64,000 nucleotides of DNA from Raphanus sativus (Eukaryota; Streptophyta; Magnoliopsida; Brassicales; Brassicaceae), in NCBI RefSeq assembly GCF_000801105.2, contig NC_079515.1, positions 38,635,920 through 38,699,919 of the forward strand, in the 5' to 3' direction. Made by a program: the position numbers and the translations under genes. Positions 22,833 through 35,248 of this stretch are shown here, in pieces (the first letter of the stretch is position 1; each line of letters begins with the position of its first letter). Under the pieces are notes generated by a model. That model ran no database searches and was not told the DNA's origin. It saw only the letters and a program-made list of their open reading frames with translations.

Positions 22833-22917
22833 AACTGAAACAAACCGTTTGTACCAAATAAATTGAAATAAACCGTTTTGTACCAAAAAAATTGAAATAA
22901 ACCGTTTTGTATCAAAT
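22833..22917. repeat. Three tandem copies of a 28-29 bp unit
   Basis: aactgaaacaaaccgtttgt and two longer versions (attgaaataaaccgttttgt) stand head to tail in the NSN1 upstream region. Confidence 0.8.
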
Positions 22918-23121
22918 TTGACATAATATATTGTTAATAAAGAATAAATAATCAATCAAAATCAAACTGAAGAAACCACATTTTAAATCCAAGGGAACCT
23001 GATCGAACCAAACCAGAATATGGTTCGGTTCAATTCGACAAATTTTAAAACCAAAATAACCGATAACTGAATAAACCAAACCCCCAAAAAAACGTATAAA
23101 CACAATGCCGAGCCCTAAGCA

Positions 23122-23130
23122 AAACCCTAA
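23122..23130 (+). promoter_or_regulatory. Telo-box upstream of NSN1
   Basis: aaaccctaa about 110 bp before the start codon. This element is typical of plant ribosome-biogenesis and translation genes, which fits the product. Confidence 0.55.
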
Positions 23131-23233
23131 CTCCCGCCGTTATCTTCACCTCAGATTCCCTTCTCCATAAACCCAAACCTACTCAGTTTCTTCTTCTCTT
23201 TGCTTTGCTCTCAGCGGCGGACAAAAAAAAAAA

Positions 23234-25781
23234 ATGCCGAAACGGAGTAAAAGTAAGCTAACCCCTCAGTCCAATCTCAGTTTTCATGGCGTTAAAAAGG
23301 TCCTTTTTATTGATTTGTTTTGAATTTTGCAGAGAGTAAGAGTAAGAGGGTGACCTTGAAGCAGAAGCACAAGGTCATCAGAAAGGTGAAGGAGCACCAC
23401 AAGAAGAAGGCAAAGGATGCCAAGAAGCTCAACCATAACCGCAAGCCCAGAGTAGAGAAAGACCCAGGTATCCCCAATGACTGGCCTTTCAAGGAACAGG
23501 AGCTCAAGGCCTTGGAAGCTCGACGTGCCCGTGCTCTAGAGGAGATTGAGCAGAAGAAAGCCGCCCGCAAAGAAAGAGTAATCCATCTATCTTCGATCTC
23601 TGTAGTCAAAGCTTCTGTCTTTTTAGGTCACAGTTGTTAAAGACATGTCCTTTGTGCTCATATCTGTGGTTTCATTTGGTATATTTGCAAAAGTTTGAGC
23701 CTTTGTAGGTTACTATTGTTAAAGACATGTCCTTTGTGTTCTAGGTTTGCTGTTTGTGTTGTAGTCTCACTTTCTAAGTGCATTTTCAGGCGAAAAAGAG
23801 GAAACTTGGTTTGGTTGAGGATGAGGATACCAAGACAGAAGAAGGATATGGTGAGGGAAAGAAGGGAGATGACTCTGCTAGAGTTGTTAATGTTCGAGGT
23901 GAGTGTTATTGTGCATTTGATTTCTTATTTGCCTATACATTCACTGATGTCTATTGTTTCGCAGATAACTCGGAGAGGGCTTTCTACAAGGAGCTTGTTA
24001 AAGTCATTGAACTGTCTGATGTCATTCTCGAGGTTCTTGATGCTCGTGATCCTCTTGGTACTCGTTGTACCGACATGGAGAGGATGGTGATGCAAGCTGG
24101 TCCCAATAAGCACCTCGTGTTGCTTCTGAACAAGATTGGTAAGCTTTCCATACAAGTCTCTGCTCGTGCTGTAGACATAGTCATTACATTTTGTAACACA
24201 AATCTCTTTGTCCAGATCTTGTTCCAAGAGAGGCTGCTGAGAAATGGCTTAAGTACCTTAGGGAGGAGTTTCCAGCTGTTGCCTTCAAATGTAGCACCCA
24301 GGAACAGAGATCAAACTTGGGTTGGAAATCGTCAAAGGCATCAAAACCAAGCAATATTTTGCAGACGAGTGATTGTCTTGGAGCAGACACACTTATCAAG
24401 TTACTGAAAAACTACTCTAGAAGTCATGAGGTTGGTTTTTATTTTCAAAAATAATGTACATTATGAATCATTCAGTTTTGGAATTAATCTTCTTCTGTTG
24501 TTTTGTTTTTGGCAGTTGAAAAAATCTATTACAGTTGGTATTATAGGACTGCCTAATGTAGGGAAGAGTAGTCTTATAAACAGTTTGAAGAGAGCTCATG
24601 TTGTCAATGTCGGCGCCACTCCTGGACTGACTAGGTCTCTCCAAGAGGTTCACTTGGACAAGAACGTGAAGCTGTTGGATTGTCCTGGAGTTGTGATGCT
24701 CAAATCTTCGGCTAATGATGCTTCTATAGCTCTCAGGAACTGTAAAAGAATCGAGAAGTTGGAAGATCCAGTTAGTCCAGGTAAATAGAACCTAGTATCG
24801 TTTTGTGCTTTTGTTTATAAACCTCAGTGACCTAACTGTGGAATCTTCTGCTTTGTGGGGGAATTTAGTGAAGGAGATTCTCAAGCTTTGTACGCCACAA
24901 ATGCTGGTGACTCTGTACAAAATCCCTAGCTTCGAGGCAGTTGATGATTTTCTTTATAAGGTTGCCACTGTTAGGGGCAAGCTTAAGAAGGGCGGTCTTG
25001 TGGATACTGAAGCTGCTGCGAGAATCGTTTTGCATGACTGGAATGAAGGTGCGAGTTATCACTGTTTAAGTTCAGTCATAGAATTGGAATCTTGAAAACC
25101 AGTTTTTTTTTAACTAACTCTCAATGTTGTTTTGCAGGTAAGATTCCATTCTATACAATGCCGCCAAAGAGGGACCAAGGTGAACACGCAGAGTCAAAGA
25201 TTGTGACTGAGCTGGCTAAGGAGTTCAACATCGATGAGGTTTACAGCGGTGAGTCCTCTTTCATCGGGAGTTTGAAGACTGTTAACGACTTCAACCCTGT
25301 CGAGATTCCTTCCAATGGTCCTCTAAATTTCGATGAAACTATGATTGAGGTTGGTTTGTAAATTCTCTCGTGATTCCATTTACTTTGTAACCTGCTTGGT
25401 ATGGTTTACTTTAACCTTGGTTATTTATCATAGGATGAGTCTAAGACGGAAGAAGAAGAGGCTGGTCCTGAGAGTGGTGATGATGAGTCTATGGAAGCTG
25501 AAGAGGAGGAAGAAACAGGAAAGTCCAAATCAGAGACGAGCAAACAGAACAAGAAGCTGTACGCAGCTGAAAGCATGCTGAGTACAAAGAAGCAGAAAGC
25601 AGAGAAGAATATGAGGAAGATGGCGAAGAAAGCAGCAGGTGGTGAGGATTCCATGGACGGTGATTATGATTTCAAAGTAGATTATGCCAAGAACAAAGCT
25701 ACAGACATGGATGAAGGAGACGGGTTCCAAATCGAGGCTGAAGTACCAATGGCTGAACTAGTTGATTTGCCTGAAGAATGA
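23234..25781 (+). CDS. NSN1: Nucleostemin-like GTPase 1
   Basis: Nucleolar circularly permuted GTPase needed for 60S subunit maturation. Exons: 23234-23252, 23333-23577, 23790-23898, 23965-24138, 24216-24430, 24516-24780, 24869-25048, 25138-25349, 25434-25781. Domains: basic GN3L/Grn1 region (residues 1 to about 85, [20 protein letters not shown]), then G motifs in permuted order: G5-like DARDP, G4 NKID, G1 [10 protein letters not shown]2-like GATPGLT, G3 DCPG. The C-terminal 115 residues are acidic, then Lys rich (nucleolar retention), with TMPPKR between. The exon structure and a 19-bp first coding exon are preserved. Position matches At3g07050. No lesion. Confidence 0.94.
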
Positions 25782-26126
25782 GTCGATTTAAACAAACAAA
25801 CAATCTTGTTGTTCTTTCTTGTTTGGTGTAGTAAACTTTTGATATACACATGTGTTTTGCTTCATGAAGCGATTTTGATTTTGATTTCTACCGTTACACT
25901 TTCTTAAGAACATCTACAGAGTATGAGCAGCAAAGACGTTGACTTTGTTAATGGCATTGAAGGATCATTAATCAATACTTTATCTTGGCAGAGAGTTTGA
26001 GTCAAGCTACAGATTGGACTATTGTTACTGTCAGTAGTTCACAGCGAGATTAAGGAGTTGCAAATCGTATATAATCCACAACATGTTCGGAAGTAAAGCT
26101 GGAGAAAGAAGTGTCAACAGAATCGT
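25782..26126. other. 3' flank of NSN1
   Basis: 3'UTR and short spacer between converging genes. Nothing else seen, and no NB-ARC or LRR coding remnant. Confidence 0.5.
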
Positions 26127-26288
26127 CTCCGACCACACGCCTTGTCATCTGAATGTTGTTGTCTCAGTGAAACGTCTAGTGTTTGTCACGTGTTCTCTTC
26201 TTCTCTGTTTTCTTGTCTTTCTTACTAAGCTTCTTACTCTTTCTCCGACCACACGCCTTGTCATCTGAATGTTGTCTCAGTGAAGGTG
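26127..26288. repeat. Partial tandem duplication at the end of the next gene
   Basis: A segment of about 47 bp (ccgaccacacgccttgtcat…gtctcagtgaa) occurs at 26242-26288 inside the coding region and again at 26127-26173 just past the stop codon, differing by a 3-bp insertion. The copy offset is about 115 bp. Confidence 0.85.
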
Positions 26289-27128
26289 GTCTCTCTGGAC
26301 CCAAGACTACCTTCCTTTCCCCTGTATCACAACTTTGCAACTTATCAACCTTCTCGGCGGGAAGATAAGGTCCAGTTTCATCCATCCTAGGACCGATAGA
26401 GCCTCTGCCACGTTTGTTCCTGTCATTTACAAAAGAGACTCAGAAGATGAAGGAAAGCTATATAGCAAACTCAAAGGTAATCAGAAAAGCTTATAGAAAA
26501 TAGACATATACCGTGATTGGAGAAAAGACTCAATCTCATCATCTCCTAAACCTTCGTCATCATCATCATCCAAGTACAATCTCTTCTTGTCTGACGATGA
26601 TGGATGATGAGTGACCTTTTTCTCATCACCTGAACTACTACATCTCTTATCCAAACTCCTTCTCGAGAAACTACCACTCCCCTTCTTCATTCGGCTACTG
26701 CTGCTGCTTTCCTCTCTTGATTTTCTTCCGAGTCTCTCGTTTTCTAGCTCAATCTCTTTCTCCCGAGCCTTCCACATCTCATTGGTCTCTACCGCTCTGT
26801 TTGCTGTACGGTCAATAAACAGAACATGTAAAGAGATTAGAGTAAAAAATTAACATGTTAAGCTATGTAGCGATGCGAAGGCTTTTCCTTTTCAGTATTA
26901 ACTTGAAACTAGCTTGGCTGAAGGAACATATGTAATAGAAACAAAAGTGAAAGCATTACATTGCTGAACACCGAGGACAGTTGCGGTTAGAAACCTTGAG
27001 TTAGGTCGATGCCTTACGTTAGGCTTCTCAAGATAAGCTCGGACACCATCTTTTTCAGCTTGTCTCCTCAACTCTGCTGCTTCTCTTAACAGAACCGAAG
27101 CTATTCGGTTTTCAGTTTCCAGATCCAT
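26176..27128 (-). CDS. Conserved plant protein of unknown function
   Basis: Minus-strand exons 27128-26960, 26803-26512 and 26419-26176 (GT-AG, frame continuous), 234 aa. The first 75 residues look conserved (TENRIASVLLREAAELRRQA, RPNSRFLTATVLGVQQSNRA), helical, with an invariant-looking RPNSRFLTATVLGVQQ block. The rest is low complexity: Ser-rich, an acidic cluster (LDDDDDEGLGDDE), RNKRGRGSIGPRMDETGPYL, and a Lys-rich tail (KKLSKKDKKTEKKR) suggesting a nuclear protein. I do not recognise a named domain. It occupies the interval between the NSN1 and Alba genes, where Arabidopsis Col-0 carries RPM1. The coding end contains a short local duplication. Confidence 0.8.
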
Positions 27129-27947
27129 CCTAAGCCCCACACCACACACAAGCAGCTGTCAAAGTAACCAAACACTTCAGAATCTGATATAGAAGCCTAA
27201 ACTTGTCAGCCACGAAATTTGTGCAAAAGCTATGATCTTTGGATGCGAGAGAAACAAAATCAACAATTGAAAAACAGAGGTTTCTCAAAACAGAGGTTTC
27301 TCAGTTACTGACTCAGAAGAGGAGACTAGTAGTAACTTACTAGTAAAGTCAAGTGCTTAATGAGGGATAAGCTTCGAAAAGTCGCGAGATTCGATTTCTC
27401 GGCGTTCTTCTTCTCCCGCACGCGCAAAGATTCTCCTTGGTCGCCGGATTGTGGATTGAATCCGAGGAGTCGAGTCAATTGAATCGATCACCGAAAAAAC
27501 TATTAAGTAAACCGAACCGGAACGGTACAGTGCATACTCGGTTTTGTTTGGTTTGGTTAATAGAAAAATCTTGTTATCAACGACCGTGGCGGCGGTTAAG
27601 ATGGATATACTATTAAATAATCTGGCCGTTCGTGCTAATCACGCGCGATTAATAAAAGATCCCATGAAAATCGGATCCGGATCCGAAAAAAGCTGACCCG
27701 TTTTGAAGCGGTTGTCTCTTTTTTTCTTTCTTTTGCCGCGAGTTATTAATACCGTTTTGGACCAGTCAACAGCGCAAGGCTGGCTCTTTGGTGTCGTCGC
27801 TTCGTATTATCGTCTCATCATCGACCTTTCCTTTCCCAATGCGGTTCACTTGGAAACTCGCGATTCATCTTCCTAGGGTTTACTAAGGGTTTCTCAGTCT
27901 CTCTATAAACAAACTCATCCTCTAAAGACTGTTCACTGAGTAGTGTA
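27129..27947. other. Divergent promoter region
   Basis: Spacer between the minus-strand gene and the Alba gene; probably holds both 5' leaders. No coding frame supported. Confidence 0.45.
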
Positions 27948-30009
27948 ATGGAGAGATACAGTAGAGTCGAGAAACCAAAACAAGTTTCTCCGATCAACGA
28001 GAATGAGATCCGTGTCACCAGCGTTGGCCTTATCCGAAACTACATCACCTATGCCATCACTCTTCTTCAGGTACACTCCTCTCTTTCTCGCATTCTCTCT
28101 GTGTTCTAATTCGATTGATTTTCACTAAATATTCTGTTTTTTTTTTCTTTTTAGGAGAAAGGTGCGAAGGAGATTGTGTTGAAGGCAATGGGACAAGCAA
28201 TCAGCAAGACCGTCACAATCTCTGAGATACTCAAAGTCAGTGCTCTCTCACTCGATAAAAAAAACTTGTATGAATATCATCTGATCTTTGTCATTTATAT
28301 ATTGCAGAGTAAAGTTCCAGGCTTGCATCAAGATGTTAATATCAGTTCTATGAGCATTACTGATGTGTTTGAGCCTATGGAGGAGGGTCTTGTACCGTGA
28401 GCATCCATTGCATTATGCTCTGATACTTTGTTTTCCTTCTTTTTTTTTGGGTGGATTGAAGTTAATTAACCGTATGACTATGATGTAGGGTGGAGGTGAT
28501 ACGACATGTTTCCATGATTTCAATCACATTGTCTTTGAGTGAGCTTAATCTTGATTCTCCTGGGTGAGTTAAGTTTCTCTTTTTTTTTTTTCATCTCCCC
28601 AATAGGTTTTGAGTTTTACATATATATATTTTTTCTTTAGAGAGGCATTTTTTTTTTTTTTTTTTTTTTTGTTCACGACCATACTTGATTAATTAAACTT
28701 GGGTTTGGGTTCTTACAAGGCTTCTTAGGGCCTGTTTTGCCAGATTATCCTCAAAACAGAGAGAGGAGCGTTTAACAAATCTGAAAGCTATCGAAACAAA
28801 GTGCGAAGATAAAAGAGAGATCTCAGTTGCTATATTTGGTGAATTCGCATTATTATGGCGTTTTATTAAGCTAAAAGAAATGCTTATGAGTGTGTTCAGG
28901 TATCAAGCTCCAGCAAAGATAGATCAGTCTAAGCCTCAGTATCAGCCAAATCTAGCAACTCAAGCCCGTCTTCCTTACAATGCTTACCGTGAAGGTAAAT
29001 TAGGTAATGTCTTTTGACTTTTTGTTGTGAACCACACCTGTTAATGTTATGTAAGAGTGTAACATCTTTCAAAATTTTGGTTGGTTGTAGATTCGTATGG
29101 CAGAGGGAGGGGACGTGGCAGAGGAAGAGGTGGGTATGGAAACTACAATGGGAGTTATCAAGGAAAGTACCAAGGGAACTATCAAGAAGATTATCAAGGT
29201 ATTGATATGCCATAGAAGAAAGATACTGATGGGTTCATATTTGTCTAGTATGTAACTGACTTGATATTTATTGTGTGATATGATTAGAAAATGATGGCGG
29301 GTATTCAAACTATGGCAGAGGCCGTGGTCGTGGCCGGAGCTATGGCTATCATGGTAAGTCAGAACATTGTCAACTAGAAAAAAGAACAAGCAAAATGGCA
29401 GGGTGTGTGGAAGATATATAAGTTACTCTTGATCAACATTGATTTAGTTCATATGCTTGTCACACAGCTTTAAACCCTTCTGCATCAAGTGATATCCTCT
29501 TTTGGTACGTTTTGTTTGAAACACAATTGTTGCATTTTATGTTAGGTGCTGGATATCAGGGTGGTAGAGGCAGTTATGGTGGTGGCGGAGATGGTGGATA
29601 TGGTAGTAACAGAGACAGTTACGGTGGTGGTAGGGATGGTGGTTATGGTGGTGGAAGAGGTGGCGGGTATGGAGGAGTAGTCAAAGACCAGGGATACGGT
29701 GGAGGCAGAAACCAGGATTACGGTAGTGGCAGAGACCAGGGATACGGTGGAGGCAGAGAAGACGGATTTGGAGGAAGAAGAGGCGGGTTTCGAGGTGGTA
29801 GAGGTGACAGGTATGATGGATATGGTGTAAGCAAAGGTGGATATGGTAGAGACAGAGGCCGAGGAGATGGACATGGAGCAGGACTAGGAAACAGGTATGA
29901 GGGAGGTGGAGGCGGATATGATGGAGGGAGAGGCTATGGCCGTGGACGTGGAAGAATGGGTTATGGTGGTCGTTCAAGGGGTGGTGCTAATAACCAAAAC
30001 CATGCCTAA
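27948..30009 (+). CDS. Alba DNA/RNA-binding protein with RGG tail (At3g07030-like)
   Basis: Alba-domain protein binding RNA or R-loops, with a long Gly/Arg-rich C terminus. Exons: 27948-28070, 28155-28235, 28308-28396, 28489-28563, 28900-28994, 29091-29198, 29288-29353, 29546-30009. The Alba fold spans about residues 20-115 ([56 protein letters not shown]). After a linker ([13 protein letters not shown]) come RGRGRGRG and about 150 residues of [15 protein letters not shown] repeats. The intron before exon 5 contains a T tract and a retroposed-looking segment. The repeat exon creates a long antisense open frame that I disregard. Confidence 0.9.
28648..28860 (-). mobile_element. Possible retroposed segment with 23-nt A tail in an Alba intron
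   Basis: A run of 23 T (28648-28670) begins this segment. On the minus strand it becomes an A tail preceded by an open frame of about 40 codons ending [23 protein letters not shown], 22 bases before the tail. That layout fits a 5'-truncated retrocopy. The source is not recognised and no target-site duplication was found. Confidence 0.4.
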
Positions 30010-30400
30010 GTTCTAAGTTGCTTCTCTGCTTTTTTCCCCCTAAAACTCTTATCACAATCATGTTGGCTTTTTAGGAAGACAGTTCTGTAAATCTCCATTA
30101 GGAGTCTTAAGTAAGAGGTTCCTTATTATTTTCTTCTTTCTTTTACCTTCTTCTGCACTACTGTAGCCATTATTAGCCAAGTTTAAAATCAGCTACTGTG
30201 TTCCCTGTTTTTGTTTCTTGTAATTAACTACGGCTTCCGTTTCTTATTGTGTTTGTCTATATCTTTCTATAATGTCGTATATTTTTTTAATCAAATTTGA
30301 AATGCCCTGCAAATGTTTAAAAAAAAAACACTGACATTTTGGTTTAAGTGGAGCTAGAAGATCAAAGAGTCTTCTCGTCGTTGCATCTAAAATCCAAAAT
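30010..30400. other. 3' flank of the Alba gene
   Basis: 3'UTR and spacer before the minus-strand tRNA. Nothing else seen. Confidence 0.4.
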
Positions 30401-30473
30401 TGGTGCTGCCCAGGATCGAACTGGAGACCTTTTGCGTGTAAGGCAAACGTGATAACCACTACACCACAGCACC
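30401..30473 (-). tRNA. tRNA-Val(TAC)
   Basis: 73 nt including discriminator A. Minus-strand ggtgctg pairs fully with cagcacc. Anticodon TAC is complementary to 30438-30440, D loop gtagtggttatc, T loop gttcgatcc. No intron. Confidence 0.96.
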
Positions 30474-31045
30474 TTCTGTTTATTATATGGTTCTCCAAAA
30501 CCAAAAAAACAAATTTCTGGTTTTCTCTTACTGTATTTTCAAATTCTGAAATAAATTAGAGTTTACTTTATACAGGTCAGGTGTTTCTTTCTTGGGCACA
30601 AATTGAGAAATATCTTAAATTATGAGATGTTTCCTCTAACAGTTACGAAACTAATAAATATCCAGGAGGGAAAAAGACGACAAGGACGTAAAATACGAAA
30701 ATGACAAAAAGAGTAGATTCGCTGTCACAGCACAGCATACGACAGCGTTTTTAAGGAATATTTGTTGTGAGAGCCAGATGGCTTCGATTTATTTAAATTG
30801 ACGGAACTATCCATCGTTCCGACAGTTAATTCGCGAAATCGTCACCTGAACCGGAGGAGCCCGACCATCACGCAGACATCGACCCATTCTGTCCGAACGC
30901 GCCGCTTCTCTCTCGAGAGAAGGGACAAAGATCGAACCTTTTCTTTTCTTCTTTTTAAAAAGTTTCGATTTTTAAGATCACAAGAAAAGAAAAGAAAAGA
31001 AAAGAAAAGAATCGTAACACCGCCGAGGAGGAGAGAGAGAATACG
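30474..31045. other. Promoter and leader of UGT80A2
   Basis: AT-rich spacer, then a leader with an (AAAAG)n microsatellite at about 30982-31009 just before a GA-rich stretch and the start codon. Confidence 0.5.
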
Positions 31046-34021
31046 ATGCCGGAAACAACGCCAGCTAATCTTGCTTCTTCTTCTTCTTCTTCGTCTTCAA
31101 GCTCCGACCGTGCTTCTGTGAAAACCGAAGAGATTGAAGCCGGTGGTGTTGGTCAAGAAGTGGAGAGCAAACCGGAAACTGCTGCAGCCTCCTCCATTGC
31201 CGTTAACGCCTTTCCTGAATCTTCTTCAGGTATCTTCTTATCTTTTACCTTCTCCTCAGGCAGAATTGGATGGAAACAGTTTAGGCTTAAAGTTCAATCC
31301 TTTCTTTTATCGGTTTGGCTTTTGTGTGGTTTTCAGGTGGTGGTGGCAATAAAAGCTTATCTCGACAATGGTCGATGCCGATGGATAGATCTTCAAGCAA
31401 CGATAGGGCTGAATCATCATCATCGTCATCACCATCAAAGCCTAGGTTACATAAATCAAAGACTGAGAGGCACCACAGAGTTACCCACATTCTTGCCGAG
31501 GACGCCGCTAAGATATTCGACGACAAAATCTCTGCAGGGAAGAAGGTATACAAAGCTTCTCTTTTTAGTCATTACCTTGTTATGATTTTCTGGCAATGTT
31601 ACTCTCAATTTTACAAAAAAGTACTTTCTTGCAGCTAAAGTTGCTGAACCGTATAGCTAATGTGAAACATGATGGGACAGTTGAGTTTGAAGTTCCAGTG
31701 GATTCTCTCCCACAGCCTATTCCTGTGGACCGTGCAGAGTCCAAAAACGGTGATGAGTCTATTGATGGGGTAGACTTTCAGTACATTCCTCCTCCTATGC
31801 AGATTGTGATGCTAATCGTTGGAACACGCGGAGACGTTCAGCCTTTTGTTGCAATAGCCAAACGCCTTCAGGACTATGGACATAGAGTTAGGCTTGCTAC
31901 TCATGCAAATTTCAAAGAGTTTGTTTTGACTGCTGGATTGGAGTTTTATCCTTTAGGTGGAGATCCAAAAGTACTAGCTGAATGTATGTATCTACCAAAA
32001 CATTCCCCCATTCTTCTCTCCTTCCTTGTTACTTACATGTTGCTTTAAAAGTTATCTATAATTCATTCATTCATTGGTTTCCTTGCTACATTGGTGTGCA
32101 GATATGGTTAAGAACAAGGGGTTTTTGCCATCAGGCCCTTCAGAGATTCCAATCCAACGAAACCAAATGAAAGACATAATATATTCTCTACTTCCAGCGT
32201 GTAAAGAACCTGATCCAGATTCTGGCATTTCCTTTAATGCTGATGCTATTATCGCCAATCCTCCAGCATATGGTTAGTTTCAGATAACTTTTTGAATATT
32301 ACTGTCTACTTTTATATGTCTGCAATGTCATTCACAGCTTGGGGTGTGCCATTTCAGGACATACACATGTGGCAGAAGCACTGAAGATACCTATTCACGT
32401 ATTTTTCACCATGCCTTGGACGTAAGTCTTGTATCCGAATCATTCAAAATTATTTTTTGTTCATAATCATTCACACTATCCTTCTGCTATTATATGATGA
32501 TCCAGGCCAACCACTGAGTTTCCACACCCTTTGTCACGTGTCAAGCAACCAGCAGGATACAGAGTGAGACTTAGTTTACTCAAATATGATCTGATTGGTT
32601 TGTTATAAAGCTTGACTTCTTCTTCTGACATCGACTTAATGCAATTTTTCAGCTCTCGTATCAAATCGTCGATTCATTGATCTGGCTTGGAATAAGGGAC
32701 ATGGTAAATGACCTAAGGAAAAAGAAACTGAAGCTACGGCCTGTTACATATCTAAGTGGAACACAAAGCTCTGGCTCTAATATTCCACATGGGTATATGT
32801 GGAGTCCTCATCTAGTCCCAAAGCCTAAAGGTAGTATGACTAATGAACTTACTGATGCAATGATATATGTTTTTTTTCTTTTCCTATTTAGATCGCTACC
32901 TTTCATTTATTTTCAGACTGGGGACCACAGATTGATGTAGTGGGGTTTTGCTTCCTTGATCTTGCATCAAACTATGAGCCTCCTGCAGAACTTGTGGAAT
33001 GGCTAGAAGCTGGTGATAAACCTATTTATATCGGCTTTGGTAGTCTCGTGAGTTTTCTTTTTCACTTGTTTGGATCCTCTTATCACTCAAAACGTTAAAA
33101 TAATGTGTTTATTTGTGGTAAAGCCTGTGCAAGAACCAGAGGTGATGACTGACATCATTGTGGAAGCACTTGAAAGAACCAAACAGAGAGGAATCATTAA
33201 CAAAGGCTGGGGTGGCCTTGGAAACTGTAAGACCTTTACTTTACTAAATGCTTGCCTCCTTGGTATATTGTTGTAATAATATATATGCTTGATGTGGCTT
33301 TTAAACAGTGAAAGAACCCAAGGACTTCGTTTACTTGTTGGATAATGTCCCACATGACTGGTTGTTCCCAAGATGCAAGGCAGTGGTAATGTCTATAATA
33401 GTCTGGAACTCCTCTGTCGTTTTCTGATGTTTTTTTAGCATTGTGTGTTCTCACAAATTGTGGCTCTTCTGCTCTCAGGTTCATCATGGTGGTGCTGGAA
33501 CAACGGCTGCAGGTCTTAAAGCAGCGGTAAGTTTAGTTTTGAGTGTAAGCTAGTGAAAAGTCTTACCTCTTGAGATGGGACTTCAGTAGTTGCTAAGTGT
33601 TTTGCTTTTTTTTTGGTTGACCATGCAGTGCCCGACTACAATAGTACCTTTCTTTGGAGACCAACAATTCTGGGGAGAACGAGTGCATGATAGAGGAGTA
33701 GGTCCTCCACCAATCCCAGTGGATGAATTCTCACTCCATAAGCTTGAAGATGCCATAAATTTCATGCTCGACGAGAAGGTAATTGTGTTTTCAGAAACCA
33801 ACTATGATCATGTGCGATGTCATTGGGTTGACAAGTGAAACTGGGAGCAGGTGAAGAGCAGTGCAGAGACTCTAGCAAAGGCGATGAAGGACGAGGATGG
33901 TGTGGCTGGAGCTGTGAAGGCCTTCTTCAAACATCTTCCGAGTAACAAACAGGATCTTCAGGAATCGATCCCCGAACCATCTGGATTTCTCTCTTTGAGA
34001 CAATGCTTTGGCTGTTCTTAA
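31046..34021 (+). CDS. UGT80A2: Sterol 3-beta-glucosyltransferase
   Basis: Transfers glucose from UDP-glucose to membrane sterols. Exons: 31046-31229, 31337-31545, 31635-31983, 32102-32272, 32358-32421, 32506-32563, 32653-32830, 32917-33047, 33124-33226, 33309-33385, 33479-33526, 33629-33778, 33851-34021, all in frame. N-terminal 60 residues are Ser/Glu rich. Then comes the GT-B N-lobe (IVMLIVGTRGDVQPFVAIA), acceptor-side segments (FTMPWTPTTEFPHPL) and the C-lobe (KPIYIGFGSL) with the nucleotide-sugar signature around VHHGGAGTTAAGLKAACPT followed by FFGDQQFWG, which includes the catalytic-site His and the Gln that contacts the sugar. The end RQCFGCS is Cys rich. Matches At3g07020 in content and position. 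Confidence 0.94.
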
Positions 34022-34619
34022 CTTTCTTCCTCTCCCTCCTCCAGAGTCTCCTATTTTCTCTTGTGCATTGTTACCTCTTCTTGTTATGTCTGTTTTCACT
34101 TCTTGTTCCCTTGATTTTGTTTTTACAATTCACTTAGAAAAAGTTTAACATTTGTGAAGTACTTTGGAATGTAATGTATAGGTGATGCATATAAGCTTTG
34201 ATTTATCGTAAGCAGCAATAAAATGATAACAAAGTTCTTAAGTTTTGTGGGTTTCGATTTTTAATAATATATTTTTTTGGTCAACAATGGTTGATTATAT
34301 TGTAATTTTTTTTTTGAAGATTATAATGTCATAAACTACAAGAAAATATTACATAGACGATTTATATATGTGACACTATATATGTTTTACGAAACAAATT
34401 GTAAATACTTTTTCCATTAATCTGCATAGGATTCAAAAGTGTTTCATAAAGTGTTTCATTAAGTGTTGCATATTCTATATGTTCATAAATTTAGAGTTTT
34501 ATTTCAGACTTATATAATGACGTCAATAAAATGTTTCATCTACACAAGTTCCAATCATATATTATTATTAATAATTTCTTATTCGTTATATTTTATGATT
34601 CAATATTTATAGAATTGAC
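34022..34619. other. Spacer downstream of UGT80A2
   Basis: 3'UTR, then AT-rich sequence. No gene. Confidence 0.4.
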
Positions 34620-35216
34620 CTTTTATGATCAGGAAGTATAACAGGTTCAGACAATATCGAAGACGTATATCTTTTATGATCAAGAGGTATAACAGGTTTG
34701 GACAATATCGATGGCGCATACCTTTTGTGATCGGGAGGTATAACAGGTTCGAACAATATCGATGATACATACTTTTTATGATCAGGAGGTATAACAGGTT
34801 CAGACAATATTGATAGCGCGTATCTTTTATTATCGGGAGATATAACCGGTTCTGACAATATCGATGGCGCATACCTTTTATGATCGGGAGGTATAACCGG
34901 TTCTCACAATATCGATGGTGCATATCGTTTATGATCGGGAGGTATAATAGGTTCAGACAATATCGATGGCACATACCTTTATGATCCGGAGGTACAACGG
35001 GTTCAGACAATATTGATGGCGCATATCTTTTATGATCCGGAGGTATAACAGGTTCAGACAATATCGACAGCGTATACCTTTTATGATCTGAAGGTATAAC
35101 AGGTTCATACAATATCGATGGCACATATCTTTTATGGTCGGGAAGTACAACAGATTCAGATAATATTGATGGTGCATACCTTTTATGATCGGGAGGTATA
35201 ACAGGTTTGGATAATA
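34620..35216 (-). repeat. Twelve-copy 51-bp tandem array encoding 17-residue peptide units
   Basis: Units of 51 bp (17 codons) start at regular steps from 34636 to 35196. Eleven steps sum to 560 bp, so one base is missing, in the unit near 34975 (cctttatgatc where others have ccttttatgatc). On the minus strand each unit reads approximately RYAPSILSEPVIPPDHK, so every junction is HKRY with a Lys-Arg pair. The first units are in one frame and the units after the 1-bp deletion are in another. One unit at about 34905 has a TGA. The frame is not that of the defensin-like coding region just upstream (stop at 35249). The codon periodicity implies the array was once translated. Confidence 0.85.
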
Positions 35217-35248
35217 TCGATATTGTTGCGATAAAACTTTTCTCAATA

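Noticed and set aside
29542..29977. Antisense open frames opposite the Alba RGG exon
   Set aside because: Shadow of the GGY/RGG codon repeats; no promoter, splice or domain support.
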